Positions 43,601-56,463 of a DNA stretch of 64,000 nt are shown one piece after another; position 1 is the first letter of the stretch; every line of letters begins with the position of its first letter. The notes beneath the pieces are model-generated. The model made no database searches. It saw nothing but the letters and a program-made list of their open reading frames with translations, and was not told where the DNA came from. Source of the stretch: Populus alba (lineage: Eukaryota; Streptophyta; Magnoliopsida; Malpighiales; Salicaceae); the NCBI RefSeq assembly GCF_005239225.2, contig NC_133302.1:4030001-4094000 (forward strand). The letters are read 5' to 3'. The translations under genes and the position numbers were made by a program.

Positions 43601-46600
43601 TGGCCTTTTGAGTGTCATCCTCCAAGCCATCATAACTTATTTTGAGTATTTCATATATCTTTTTATCAGGAATTTGCTTCAATTTATCTAATTGACTTTC
43701 CCACTCATGTACACTCCTACCATACAGAAAAGAACCCAACACAACAAGAGCTAATGGCAAGCCTTGGGCATAAGTTACTGCCTCGCGTGAATGCATCATG
43801 AACTCCTCCTTGGGTTGGGAATTTCTGAATGCATGCCAGCTGAAAAGTTGAAAAGCATCACCTCGACATAGTTCCTGCACTCTATGCACAAATTTCACTC
43901 CATGGGAAACAAGCACATGTTCATCTCTACTCGTAATAATGATCCTACTCCCTGCACCAAACCAATCTGGCTCTCCAGCTAGTCTTTTTAACTGGTCCAC
44001 ATTATCCACATCATCAACAACAACAAGAACCTTTTTACTACACAACCTGTCCTTTATCACACTGATTCCAAAATCTATATTTCCAACTGACCAATTTTTA
44101 TCTCCAAGTATCTGTGAAAGAAGTGTTTGTTGTAGTTCAACAACCTTGTTTTGCTTTGCCATTTCTCTAACGTTTGCAAGAAAGCTGCTACCTTCAAACT
44201 GATTAGCAATTTCGTTGTAAATGGCTTTGGCAACAGTTGTCTTGCCTATTCCACCAATTCCCAAAATCCCTACCATGCAAACATCGTTTGATGCAAGGCG
44301 CAACTGACAATTCAAATCTTGGATATGGGAATCTAGTCCAACAGGGTGATCGGCAACATGTAAGAATGCGCGGTTCAATATAGCCAAGACCTTTTCAACA
44401 ATGCTCTGGATAGTTTTAGCCTCATTCCTGGATATTTAAATTGTGAGAATCATGTAATGAGCATGGCCAAAGCTAACCGGAAAGAGATTCAATACTTTAT
44501 CAAACTTAAACAGGAGGATTTGTTGAATAACTATTACCGGAGGAGGTTGCAGAGTAGTACATGGTTAGTAAGGAAGGAAACATTTTCTTGAAGAGGCGTT
44601 ATTGTTGTTAAAAAATAATATAAATCATATCTCGTGATTTTATCTAAAAATTTAAATTATTGTGTTGAGATGATTATTTAATAAGGTATTAGCCTTGATG
44701 ACCAAGCAGTCACGAGTTCGAATCTCACTATCTCCATTTATTTAATAAAAAATCAAGCATAAAAATAATATAAGTCTGAGCAAGTTTTAAGCCAAAAATT
44801 TTTTTATTTGAGATAATATATTAAAAAATAATATAAAATTATATCTTGAAATCTCATCTAAAACCTTTAACTTAAACTATTAAATTGAGATAATTCTTTC
44901 ATAATTTTCTTCTAAAGAAAATATTCAAGAACTTATAATTAAGGATTTTCAAAAGCAGCCAGGCTGCGTACAAAATAGACTAGAATACAAACCTAGTCTC
45001 AAGAAGTCTAACGAGCTGCAATGCTAGGTGGTAGAGTTGTTGGAGAAAGAGTATGTTGTAGAGCGTGTGAGTCCCTGTATAGCCAGTCCCAACCCTTTCT
45101 TGATCTCTAAGAAAGATGGCACGTACGTTGGACTTGTCCTTAAACCAAATCACTAGGAAGTTCATGTATCCCATATCATGTTTGGATAACATATTGTCTT
45201 AGCAGACTGATTCTACGACTTTATCAAAAAAGAAAAAAAGTGGAAGATGGCGTTTAAGATACAAGATGAGTTGTATGAGTGGATGATGACGCCATTTGGA
45301 TTGTTCAATGCACCTAGCACTTTTATATTTGGTTCATGCACCAGGTGTTGAAACAATTTACAGGCATCGTCGTGGTGATTTGGAGCACCTGCAGGCTATT
45401 TTTGGTACATTAAGGCATGCCGGTGCCTTTTCCTTACTAATAATGTTAGCTTTAGGGTTTTTTTTTTTTTGGTTCGTAGGTTGATGAAGCCAAGATGGTA
45501 ACTATTATGGATATAAGGATTTTGGTAGAATAATTTTATTCAGAAAATAACTAACAGTGTGGCTAGGGTTCTTATAATTGGCCCTTTAATTTTGGTGAAT
45601 TCTATCTTTCTGTGTTCTTAGCTACCCCATCTTTGTAATTGTGGCCTACTATCACAATCAAAGAAGACTAAAATCGAATTTTTACTAGTTTAAATGCTGG
45701 CGTGATTAATCAGTAGCTCAACTGTTTGTTTCTAATTAACTTCTCTGGGTTGCCTCTTAAGAGTTTATGAGCATCACATCATATATTAATTCATGGTTTA
45801 AAATCATATTTTATCCTAAGGTTTCAATTATCAATTTAATTTATTGTCTTCTAGTGAAATTAACTCATTTAATTATTACATTGGGGTCAAAGTTTGATTG
45901 TCTATTAAAATGCTCTCTTCAATATCTAAATATATAACATCAACAGGTTGAAGTTTTATTGTTATTTTTTAATAGTTTTATCTAAAGAAAGAACTTAATT
46001 TATTATCTAGAAAATAACAGTTTAAAGACAAAATAGATCAAATTGATAAGTCATACTTTTAGCCTAACCTTAATATTTTATTGTTAATAGTTCTATCTAT
46101 ATAACTGTTTATTAATTTATACATTTTAAAAGAATTTTTTTACAAGTGATTTAATTTTTTTATTTTAAATTAATTATTTAGTGTTTTTAAATTGTTTTGA
46201 TATCTTAATTTTAAAAATAAATTTTTTAAAATAAAAAAAATATTATTTCAATATATTTTTTAAATAAAAAATATTTTAAAATACAATCATAAGTAAGAAG
46301 AACGTAATAAACTCTGCTAGAAAGTGTCCCTGAAACTTGAACAAAAAAAGTCAAAGACGAAACATACTTTCTTGATCACTAGGTCAATCTCGTGAAATTA
46401 GGAAAAAATAAAATAGCTAAATAGTAAGTTGGAAAAAGTAAAAAATATATATATTTTCAAAGAAAGAAAAGCTCAACAGATAAATTAAACAATTAATTTC
46501 TAGTTTCCGACTGCTTCTGTTAAAATAAAAGTAGAAAGGTAGGTGGAGGAGTAAGTGGAATTTACCCGTTGTCCAAATGCCACCCAGACAATCTAGCTGC

Positions 46601-47038
46601 TTTTGTTAGAGCTTCCTTCCACTCCAGCAACTTGTCCGTACTTGCAGCAGCCATTGAAGCTGCACGAAGCACAGGTTCTCCAAAGCTGTCGTTCTGCACT
46701 TCTACATCTGATGGATCCACGTTGTAGAACACGGGCAAAACCACTTGCCCTTTCGATTCCTTGCATTCAAGCATCTTCACAAGCTCATCCAAACAATAGG
46801 AAGAGCATGCATAGGTTTCAGAGAAAACAACAATGGAAATCCTTGATTGGTCGATAGCTTGGAGGAGTGCAGGAGCAATCGCTTTCCCCCTCTCAAGCTC
46901 GTCATCAATGTACACATGAACTCCATTGTTGCACAGAGCTTGGTGTAGATGGCTAGTAAAAGTGTTGCGGGTGTCTTGGCCTCTGAAATTCAAGAATACA
47001 TCATGCTTCCAACAATTAGTGGAAGAAGAAGAAGCCAT
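40675..47038 (-). CDS. TIR-NB-LRR disease resistance protein (TNL 1), five coding exons
   Basis: Exons by GT-AG sites: 47038-46566, 44427-43332, 43194-42922, 42843-41860, 41628-40675. They sum to 3780 bases, in phase, giving 1259 residues. TIR (about 10-155) has KHDVFLNFRGQDTR and YCLDEL with the conserved glutamate at 85. NB-ARC: GGIGKTT 216-222, VLVVVDDVD 291-299, SRIIITSRDE 318-327, GLPLAL 380-385, MHDL 483-486. LRRs span about 545-940. A C-JID begins near 952 (PGSKIPEWF). The tail holds basic clusters and LxLxL motifs. TNLs detect effectors and signal through TIR NADase activity with EDS1 partners. Start chosen at MASSSS; an in-frame ATG at 47234-47236 would add 66 residues. All family motifs are present. 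Confidence 0.93.
43332..44427 (-). other. TNL 1 exon 2 (NB-ARC)
   Basis: The acceptor is tatccag before GAATGAGGC; the donor is aatatg|gtgagt. The frame matches exon 1 (157 codons plus two bases) and exon 3. The longer open frame to 43254 is intron read-through. Confidence 0.9.
44606..44903 (+). repeat. TRIM-like element in TNL 1 intron 1
   Basis: Terminal repeats near 44606-44683 and 44819-44903 share ttaaaaaataatataaa.tatatct. Between them lie a degraded primer-site region (aaggtattagcctt) and gtcacgagttcgaatctcac, the same layout as 13118-13406. No clear target duplication. Confidence 0.6.
44980..45410 (+). pseudogene. Gypsy reverse transcriptase scrap in TNL 1 intron 1
   Basis: Plus-strand pieces VVELLEKEYV, ISKKDGTYVG and, after a deletion, EWMMTPFGLFNAPSTF match the fingers and palm of a Ty3/Gypsy RT (family wording VDELLEKGY, VPKKDGT, PFGLTNAPSTF). 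Stops and missing segments show an old fragment. Antisense to the host gene. Confidence 0.7.
45500..46560. other. TNL 1 intron 1, remainder
   Basis: AT-rich, non-coding. A MITE-like AT tract lies at about 46120-46290 (ttgttttgatatcttaatttt). No gene seen. Confidence 0.5.
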
Positions 47039-47236
47039 TGGATCAAACTTTCTGATAGCCAGAAACTGGAGGTGAAATATAGAAAACACTTTAGGCCATC
47101 GGGTGCCCAGAGCATGATGTGAACGTAAATGTGAAAAAGTCAGAAAACTAAATAAGAAAGCAACAAGAAGAAAGAAAATATTGAAAATGGAACCCATTTT
47201 CATACTAGCAATCAGTTTGCAAGTAATGTTGACCAA
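47039..47236 (-). other. In-frame hydrophobic N-terminal extension upstream of TNL 1
   Basis: The frame stays open 66 codons upstream of MASSSS. From the alternative MGSIFNIFF (residue 14 of the extension) it contains FFLLVAFLFSFLTF, a strong transmembrane-like segment. It may be 5'UTR or an alternative signal-anchor start, as known for flax L6-type TNLs. Not included in the main CDS. Confidence 0.45.
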
Positions 47237-47289
47237 AAGACTTGAAGAAGTCCTCGCCTATACGTTACATTGAAAAGACTCGGTGGTGC

Positions 47290-48060
47290 TTGTTTCTCGG
47301 CAACTTTTTTTATTTTATGTTTTAAAAATATTTTTTAATTTTTTTTAAATTAATATTTTTTTTATATTTTCAAATTATTTTTAATATGTTGATGTTAAAA
47401 ATAATTTTTAAAAAATAAAAACACATTATTCTGATACATTTTTAAATAAAAAATACTTTAAAAATATATAACTGTAACTACATTCCCGAACATATATATA
47501 TTTATTCATAAAACTTGTTTATGAGATTAATCCCACTCAAAATTCGGTAATGTGTTGAGAAACATGTAGATAAAATTTTTTATTTATTTTTATTTATTTT
47601 TAAAAATCATATAATTTTAAATAATAAAAAAACTTGATTTTTCCATTGTTGTTTTGTATTTAGATCTTGGGTGGCAGATTATTGTATTAAGAATCCATTT
47701 AAAAATGTGGTAGCTTTGTTTTTAGATATTTTTTTAAAAAAATATGTATGTCTTATAAAATAACATTAAATTAATATATTTTTTTAGTTTTTTAAAAAAA
47801 TATTTAAAAAAATTATTTTGATTATATTTTTAATAAAAAAAAATACTTTTAAAAAACATTTTACAATACCAAATAAATACTAAGAGGGTGTTTTTTTTTT
47901 TTTGGTTTAAAAAATGCTTTCGAAATTTTTTTATTTTTATTTGAAATTATTTTTTTTATAATTTGAAATTATTTTGATATATTAATATTAAAAATAAAAA
48001 AATAAGCATTTTCAAAAACAAAAATTTAAACAACCGCTAAATAATTCCTAAGCAGGCTTT
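47290..48060. repeat. Cluster of AT-rich MITE-like relics
   Basis: Three or more stretches (47300-47475, 47690-47890, 47885-48040) share wording such as aaattatttttaatatgttgatgttaaaa and ttttgatatattaatattaaaaataaaa. They resemble 3168-3310 and 46120-46290. Individual ends are not resolvable. Confidence 0.45.
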
Positions 48061-48990
48061 AAAGCATCCTGGAATCTTGTTAACTTTGTGAATGGGGCCA
48101 TAGTACGGCTCTTACACTTGGCATCCACAAGACAGCAACTCCGTGTTTCTCTAAGATTGACGACTACACTGAAAGTACGAGGAAATTTTCAAAACCAGGG
48201 AAAAATCTTAATTTAGTACAGAAACTTATATACTCGTTCTCAATTCAATCCTAGATAATATATTTATAAATTTTGTCAATTAGATTCTAAACGGTACAAA
48301 AACTTTTTTATTCGAAATCATTATGTAATGTTCATCAAATTAACATTATTTAGAATTTATTATATCCACTATCAATATTTTATTTAAATATATTACTTTT
48401 ATTTTTTACTATTTGAGTGTTTTTTTTTTTAAATATACTTTTAATTTTAAAAACTAACAAATGTCCATCTTGCATCTTATGTAGACCATATGAAAGGTTA
48501 GAAAAACAAAATGACCCTAATCTGGATGACAAATCTGTGTATAACTTGTAGATGTCCACAGGGGGCATTCATGTGGTGGTAGGAAATTAACTGGCTTCAC
48601 TTTCACAATCTTCTTCTGCTGCGAAATGGTCCGTAGAGCTCAAACTAGCTCAGGAAGAGACTAAATTATGGATGCCAAACTGATGAGCTCTGAATTCGCC
48701 AATTTAGCAGAAATCTTTACATGAACATGAACATGTTCCTTTGCTGATATGTAAATGGAGTGATTTTGTGTCAAGGAGATTATGGAAGTACGCAGCAGTG
48801 ACAGAGAGGGCGACATGTTCTTCATTGAAATCTTTAATTTCTAAGACAAGAACATGGTACAAGTTCATTGCAGATGCGTGATAGTGGTGACACACTGACA
48901 TGTACTTCATTTAAATCTTTAATTTACAAGAGGAAAACAGTGTTTGAGTTTAAAGCATTTGCATGATATGTTGATAGCTTGCTATCTATC
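48061..48990. other. Intergenic region between the two TNL loci
   Basis: Includes the 3' flank of the second TNL (about 48550-48990), with two similar phrases (gacatgttcttcattgaaatctttaattt / gacatgtacttcatttaaatctttaattt at 48812 and 48898), a small tandem-like repeat. No gene recognised. Confidence 0.45.
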
Positions 48991-51900
48991 TCATTGCTGG
49001 CTTGATTCCCAAGGAACTTTATTATTACTTGGTGGAAAGCACGAAGAGTTTTGGAACCTTTTGGTACTTGTTTCTGGAATAGAAGAATCATGATCTTCAC
49101 CGAGCTCCCGATCCCTTTTCTTGCTAATAGATCGGCTAAAAGAGTTCTGGTGAATTAGCTGAGCTATTGGAGAGTAAATGCTCCCAGGTGGGATCACAAT
49201 CAAGCCTGGTTGAGTAGGTGGGAGTTTCCATTGAGGCGATGGCTGCCATGGGTGCCTCTCGAATTCCCCGGCATCACTGACACTGCAGCTTCTCATTAGA
49301 TCAAGTGATAGTGAAGTCCAAGTCTCCGATCCACAGAAGTTGATTCCGTCGTTGCGAGCACTCAGACATGTGTCGTCGTCTTCATCGCCTACAATAGAGC
49401 TTGGATGACTTGCATTTATGAGATAAACCCCACACCCTTTAAGGGTTGCATTTCTTGGTGCTCCGAGGATTCTGAAAGAAACCTCAATGTGAATCCAGTC
49501 GTCCTGCAGCAATGAATTTAAGCTCCGAATCTTACGACATGGAAGGTAGTAAAGCCACATGTGATCTGACTTCAAAGAAAAGAACTGTCTAGAAAAGGAA
49601 ATCACGCTCCGACCATTAATGAAAATTTCACGGGAAATATTCACATCCACTGCAAACTGTAATCTTAAAATGGCACAGAGAACCAAGGCTTTTGTTCTCC
49701 TGAACGTAGACGAAGGCACATTGAATGACATGTACCCGTCATCACTGTACAATCTGAACCACCTTGGAATCTCATTTCCTGGAAGAACAACTTCAATTCT
49801 GAAGTCCTCACGGAACCCCTGCAATGTTAAAACACTCTTTTAATCAATTGTTAGTAATTTAAAAAACATCGACTGTGAGAAAAGAAGTTAAGCTTTCAAA
49901 GTTTCAGAGTACACATATAAACATATAAGACAAGGAGAGATTTGAGGAAGCAATGGGGAGACAACCTCGTCCACTGATATGCATCTTGATGATTATCTGC
50001 CAAACTCTGTAATGGATTCTGATCTGCCAGTTTATGGCAGTTAGAAAAGTCAAGATCACGAAGCTTTGTTGATCTATCTTCTGTATTAAACATAAATACC
50101 CTTACTAAATTCTGAATAACTTTCCAATGATGTGCAATTCCGGGCTCCAATACGCTTAATACTTCGTGGGAGCTCCGGAATCCCTTCAAGCCATATGCAG
50201 TTCGCCAATTCAAGGCGCCTCAATTTAGTGAATCTGTTGATGCACGTAGGAAGGTTAACAAAATTGTTCCCTGATAGATCCAGATCCTTCAACGTGGAAA
50301 AGCAAACAAGATTCATGAGGAAATCAACTTCTGATAACTTGCAATTTTGTAGATCCAAACAGGTTAAACATGGGAAACCACATTAGGTCATTGTTTGCTA
50401 TCATGGAAATGTTGGAGCAGAATGGCTGTGTTTCTTCCGGCATGTTCTCTGGAAACTTGGTAAGTTCTGAGCACCCATCAAGAAGCAGACGCTTAAGATG
50501 CTGCAACTTATAAATGCTACTTGGAATTCTCGATAGATTTCTGCAAAATGATAAAGTCATGACTTTAAGCCCAACAAGATTTTCAATCGATGAAGGGAGC
50601 TCTTTTATAGCAGTACTATTCAAAGAAAAACTCTCTCTATACTAGCCATTTTTCCTCAATGTCTGGGAATTTCTCAAGTTTTGAGCAACCAGTGAGAAGG
50701 AGAGTCTGAAGGGATCTTAATCTGAAGTGGCTTGAAATACTCTCAAGGTTGGAGCAGAACTCAACGCTCAAAAATACAAGTTTCGCAAGATATCCAACCG
50801 AATTGTGAATCTTAACTAAACTTGTACAACCTTCAAGATTCAACCTCTCAAGATTAGGGATGGTTGAGAAGTCTGGTGTTTCTGTCAAAAGTTCACAATC
50901 TCTGAAATCCATGTACTTTAAGGTTGTGTAATTCTGCAAAATACAGAGACAGATGAAAAAAAGATTAGCTTACAAGACTTCATGCATGGTGTAATTTAAG
51001 GAGAGATTCTTAGTTGTTATTATACCTTGAATCCCTCCCCTAACTGTTTGATGCAACTGTGATGCATGTTAAGAACTACAAGTTTCCTGGCATGAAATGT
51101 GGATGGCATCGACTTCAAGGGGCAACCAGGCCATTCAAACCATCTTAATGCGTTGGGTAGATTTTCTGGACATCCAGTAACTTTTGCATTGTGGACAATA
51201 AGTATCCTGAGCCTTTTCATCTTTTCGAAAGCTTTAGCACTCAAGTGTACCTCTTCTGCTTCAGGCAAGTCAAGCATAAGGCCTTCAACTTCATATGATC
51301 CCTGATACCAAAATTGTATATATTGGACTTCCTCAAATCGAACAATAACAACTTCTTACTGTTAAAAGGAAGCGAAGTTCTAATTTTTAGGCAATTTCGA
51401 GGTCAGAAGACAGAAGAAAAATCAGACACACAAGGTTTTTACCATGTTTTCAGTCAGCACATGAAGAATATCCTCATGAAACCACAGTCTGCTGCGTCTT
51501 CCAGGTACGTTGGGAGATTCTTGGTGAACAACTTGTCTGCCCATCCATTGTAGCAAGTCATGCATCTGCAGCTTGTTGTTTTCAATGTATACAAGAGACT
51601 TCTCCATGAGAACCTGTATGCCAATAACAGGGTCGAAATCGCATGCGTCTAGTATTTTTATAACATAATCTTTTTCTTGTCCTTTGAAGAAGCAGGCAAT
51701 ATCAAGAAAAATAGCCCTCTCATGATGCTCCAGTCCATCAAAGCTTATTTTGAGTACTTCGTAAATTTGTTTATTAGGAATTCTTCTTAGTTTATCCAAT
51801 TCGCTTTCCCATTCAGGTATGCTTCTTCCATACAAAAAAGAACCCAGTACAACTAGAGCCAATGGGAGGCCTTTGGCATATTTCACTACTTGATCTGAGA

Positions 51901-53135
51901 TCTCTAAATAATCTTTAGGAGGATGAGAATTTTTGAAGGCATGCCAGCAGAAAAGCATAAGAGCATCATCACAACATAATTCCTTCACCCTAAGTAAGCG
52001 TTCCACCCCGTGAACAACTAGCAAACGTTCATCTCTAGTTGTTATGATAATTTTGCTTCCCGAGCCAAACCAGTCTCGCTCTCCAGCTAGTTGTTTGAGC
52101 TGGTCCAAATGATCAACATCATCAAGGACTATAAGCACCCTTTTATGGCGAAGCCTATCCTTTATAACATTAATTCCCCTATCAACACTTCCAAGTACTA
52201 AAGTCTTATCCCCTAGAATCTCAAAAAGAAGTTTCTCTTGCAAATGAACAAGACCATATCGCTTTGAGAATTCTCTAACATTTGAAAGAAAGCAACAAGC
52301 TTCAAAATGATTAGTTATTTGGTTGTAAACAGCTTTGGCAACAGTTGTCTTACCACTTCCACCAAGTCCACAGATTCCTACCATACACACATTACTTGAC
52401 CCAATATTTAGCATGTGAATGAGTTCTTCAATACGTTGATCCAATCCAACTTGGTATGCCGCAACATGTAAGGATGTGTGGTTCAATTGTGCCCATACTT
52501 CTTCAACAATTTTCCGAATAAAAACAGCCTCATTCCTGCAAAGTTTTAATTAGCAGAAGAAGATTTAGTATATTTAGACAGCCATATAAAAAGAAAGAAC
52601 TAATAAGATTTTACGGGTTTGAAAAGGTTAACAAGCCAGGTATCTGATAGGAGTATTACCCCCTGTCTAAATGCCACCCTGACAATTGAGCTGCTTTTGT
52701 TAGAGCTTCTCTCCATTGCTTGAGCTTCTCTGCATTAATCCCCAAATAAGTTTCATGGAATCCAGGGATTCTCCAAAACTACCCTTTTGTTCTAATCCAC
52801 ATCTGAAGGATCCACATTAATAAAACACAGGCAAAACAACTTGCCCTTTGATTCTTACATTCAAGTATCTTCACCAGCTCATCCAGACAATAAATAGACC
52901 TTGCATAGTTTTGAGAGAATATGACAAGGGAGATTCTCGAGTCTTCAATAATTTGGTTGAGTTGAGAAGTAATGTGTTCTCCCCTCTCAAGCTTGTCATC
53001 AATGAAAGCATTAATTCCTTTGTTGCACAGAGCATGATATAGGTGGGCAGTAAAAGTATTGCGGGTCTCTTGGCCCCTGAAACTCAAGAACACACTGTAC
53101 TTCCAACAATTTGTGCTGTTAGAGGAAGAAGCCAT
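48991..53135 (-). pseudogene. TIR-NB-LRR gene with frameshifted TIR and LRR exons (TNL 2)
   Basis: Same five-exon plan as TNL 1. The TIR exon (53135 to about 52665) starts MASSSNSTNCWKYSVFLSFRG, keeps YCLDEL, then breaks after CKNQ; a stop lies before the donor. NB-ARC exon 52535-51443 is intact (GLGGSGKTTVAKA, VLIVLDDVD, GLPLAL, MHDLLQWMG), as is exon 3 (51301-51026). The LRR exon (50934 to about 49965) has frameshifts near 50645, 50630, 50375 and 50140. The C-JID exon (49818-48991) is open: PGNEIPRWF and LSLDL, then SKKRDR. Either sequence errors or, more likely, a recent pseudogene; a truncated TIR product of about 95 normal residues remains possible. Confidence 0.87.
51443..52535 (-). other. 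TNL 2 exon 2, intact NB-ARC
   Basis: The acceptor is actttgcag before GAATGAGGC; the donor is aacatg|gtaaaa. 1093 bases in phase with the TNL 1 model. All nucleotide-binding motifs are present although the flanking TIR and LRR exons are broken. Confidence 0.85.
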
Positions 53136-54336
53136 ATTGGATTACAAAATTTTAAGGCCGGCAGCTGTTAGAGATTCAGTCAAGAACTTGATTTCTTAAT
53201 GCAACTTTATCACCGTTCTCCTTTTCTTCGCTAGTTGCATAGCATGCTCCTTCTGAGGGAAAACTTTGAGCGACAGGCCTATGGAAAATACATTAATCAA
53301 AAGCCTACAACTGCAATATAATGGACAGTTTACTGTCTGATTCCGACAGTTAAAGCATAAATTAACACACCATGAGTGGGATAATCACTCACTCAAAAGC
53401 ATGTTCAAATCCGACGTTCCGGCCATAGTAATGTTCAAGAATCCTCGTCTTCTAACCTAGTGGAACACCAGCTAAACCTCTACAAGAATAGCTTCTAAAA
53501 CTTGTGAAGAGAAAAATATTTGCATTATGTTGTGTCCCTATAATGCTCATAATTAAAATCTTTTTGGTTGGTTAATAATTTCACGATAGAAGCTCTATGT
53601 TCCAGTTTCTTGGAAACCATTCACTACAGGGCAATTTATTTTTGTTTTAGCGTAAAAGAACATGTTTAGAAAGAATTCTAGGAGCAGATACAAGCAAGCC
53701 TGAATATTAATAAATTGATAAAGAAATAAAGGTATTTTGGACCTGAATTTTGATGCCAATAAATCTCAACTTCTGTGAAAATCGTCTCTCCTTGAAGCTT
53801 TTCCTTCACGCCTAGTAGACAAATTATTTGTCTTCTCCAACGTCTCTCCTTGATGAATTAGGGAAAGCAAGTAAAAGTTACGATATAATAATTGTCTCCC
53901 TTTTCTGGGAAGAATTAGAGAACATACCCATTATCTTCCTAGGAATCTCGCGGAAAGGTTTGCAGGCAATCTTGACCAAGATACAAACGGGCACTTAGAT
54001 TAGAGATAGTTTACAAGTGGTGTTCGATAGTACAGTAGTATTTATATTTTAAACTGTATTTTATTTAAAAATATATTTTTTATTTTTTATATTTGTATCT
54101 AAAAATAGTAAAAAAATTAAAGTAAAATGACCCTTTGATCCAATTAAAAATCTGGTTGTAATTTATTGATTTTTTTACTAAAACAATATTATTTTGATTT
54201 ATAAAATAAATTAGAGTTAATATAAAATAACCCAATGACTTAATCAAAATCCGGTATACTTGGCAAAATCTGTAACCCGAGATTTTAGCTAAATCAATTA
54301 ACAGATCAGGTTTAAAAACTCAGTAGGTGGACCACA
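53136..54336. other. Upstream flank of TNL 2 and intergenic DNA
   Basis: No reading frame with family similarity. AT-rich MITE-like wording occurs at 54040-54120. The promoter cannot be placed. Confidence 0.45.
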
Positions 54337-54998
54337 AATCTATAGTGTTATGGCTTGAAAACAACAGTCGTTGAATGATTTACAAAAAGAGCGATCTTTT
54401 TTTCTGGTGCAATTTTCCCTATTTGCATAGAAGAAAAGCTTAAACTGTAATAAAATTATGCGTTAAGGATGAAACAAGTATATATAAAAATAAACCAAAA
54501 ATAAACAATTACACATCATAGTGGATTTCTCACGGTTCCGTGGAGAAATTTCACTAATATTGAAATTATTAAAAAATAATATAAATTATATATTAAAATC
54601 TTATTAAATACTTTAAATTTTTAATTGAAATAATTCATTAAATGATATTAGAGTATTTATGATCAAATAATCACATATTCAATTCTTATCATATCTATTA
54701 TATTTGATAAAATTAAACATAAAATAATAATATATTTATGTAAGGGAGCTGTTATTTGAAGATATATTTTATAAATTATATCTGGAGTTCTTACTCAATA
54801 AATTAATTTATCACTAAATATAAATTATATTTTATCACTAACGTTTTGAAGAGTAATTAATTTGCGTCATCAAACCATGCCAAGTTGCAGCATGCCAACT
54901 TTGATTAGTCTTGATGAGGGCTGAGAAGCTGCAACGCGGGGAAAAAAAAAAAACAAAAACACCGTTAACGACTTTTCCCACCTAATCTTAATTTACTC
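54337..54998. repeat. 0.66-kb duplicated block, copy 1 (no SINE)
   Basis: From atctatagtgttatggcttg to ttcccacctaatctta. It recurs in the same orientation at 57473-58352. It contains a degenerate TRIM-like part near 54560-54790. This copy is the empty site for the SINE in copy 2. It may be a direct segmental duplication or terminal repeats of an unknown element. Confidence 0.85.
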
Positions 54999-55499
54999 TT
55001 TTTTGTTCACCTTTATTATAAATAGAATTTTAATATAAAATGTTTACAACACAATCCAACACATTCTATTATTTTTCAACTATCTTCACCGTATTACCGC
55101 CTGCAAAATCTAAAAAAAAATTGGCAACATGGACTTCTCAATTGTTGGCCTGCAAGTAGTCAATTCAAGCATAAATTAAACTGGAAAATTTAGAGGCAAA
55201 AATGCGTGTGCTTATGCATAAAGGACTGCGTGTATCTATATTTATAGAATGAACTGATAAGGGAACTACAACAGATTTGAGTGGTGGCGAAGGAGGCACG
55301 TCCTATTTAGAGAGAGGGATGCATTCATTGAAGAAAGGCAAGTAGAAGCATGTACTCTCTTTTTCTGGATAATGTTTGTTGATAGTTCATTAAATAGTTT
55401 TTAAATGCAGAAAAGAGAGTGCCAACAAAGCATGGACTAGGCATTAAATGAGTTTGACACTATTCTACCTATAATTCAAATCAACCTAGCTGTAAGAAT
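54999..55499. other. Intergenic spacer, no gene seen
   Basis: Short reading frames only; no repeat or coding family recognised. Confidence 0.4.
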
Positions 55500-56398
55500 G
55501 AAGGGTGTGTTTGGTATTGCGGTTGCTGTTGTGATTGTGGTTTTAAAAAAGTAGTTTTATAAAAAGTACTTTTAGTTGAGGATGGTTTGAAAAAAATAGG
55601 TGTTTGGTTAAAACTGTGGTTGAAATTTAGGTTGAACAAAAAGTAGTTTAATGTGTTTGGTTAAAAAAATGCTTTTCAAATTGAGGTTATAAAAAAATTA
55701 ATATATATATATTATATATATATTAATGATTTTTAATTTAAATATTGTAGATTTTAACTACTGTTATTTACATCATGAAATAAATAATATTAATATCAAA
55801 TATTTTTTATTATTTCATTAAACTATATGTAATGTCATTACATACGAAATCTATCAATAAGGACTATATTTTTCATGGTTTTCTTAAGCACGCAACAAAC
55901 AAAAACTGATTTTTAAATTTATGTAGTGTTATTAAATAATAAAGATTATGATATATTTATTATTGGAATTGCGATCAAATTCCATAAATTACTACGTCAT
56001 CATGCGATATCTTTCTAATTTATGTAGTGTTATTAAATAATATTAAATACTAGTCTTTCGAGTAAAACACAATTTTTTTAAAAAAAATTACAATTTTCAT
56101 TACGTACAAAAGTTATTCGACAACTACAGTTTCCATGATTTTTTTGAGCGTGCAATAAAATTAGGTAAAATATTATCATAAATAAAATTGAGATTACAGT
56201 ACGAATAAATTTAAATTCATCTTAAACTAATTTAAAAAAAAACAAAAAAAAAATATTGTTTTACGATTAACTGCACTGATTTTTTGGAGGAAAAAATAAA
56301 CTTTGCTCACTGATTTTTTAAAAATAAATAAATAAATAAACTTTTTATATTGATTTAAAAAAAAAAAAAAAAGAAGAAGAAGAAGAAGAAGACATGGT

Positions 56399-56452
56399 GA
56401 CAGTGGAACATGGCTCCACTGTTCACTGAATAGTGGAGCCATGCTCCACTGT
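56399..56452. other. Hairpin 1: long near-perfect inverted repeat
   Basis: acagtggaacatggctccact and agtggagccatgctccactgt are inverted copies with one mismatch, separated by about 11 bases. In RNA this folds into a stem of about 21 base pairs. Confidence 0.85.
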
Positions 56453-56463
56453 TAGTACCCACG

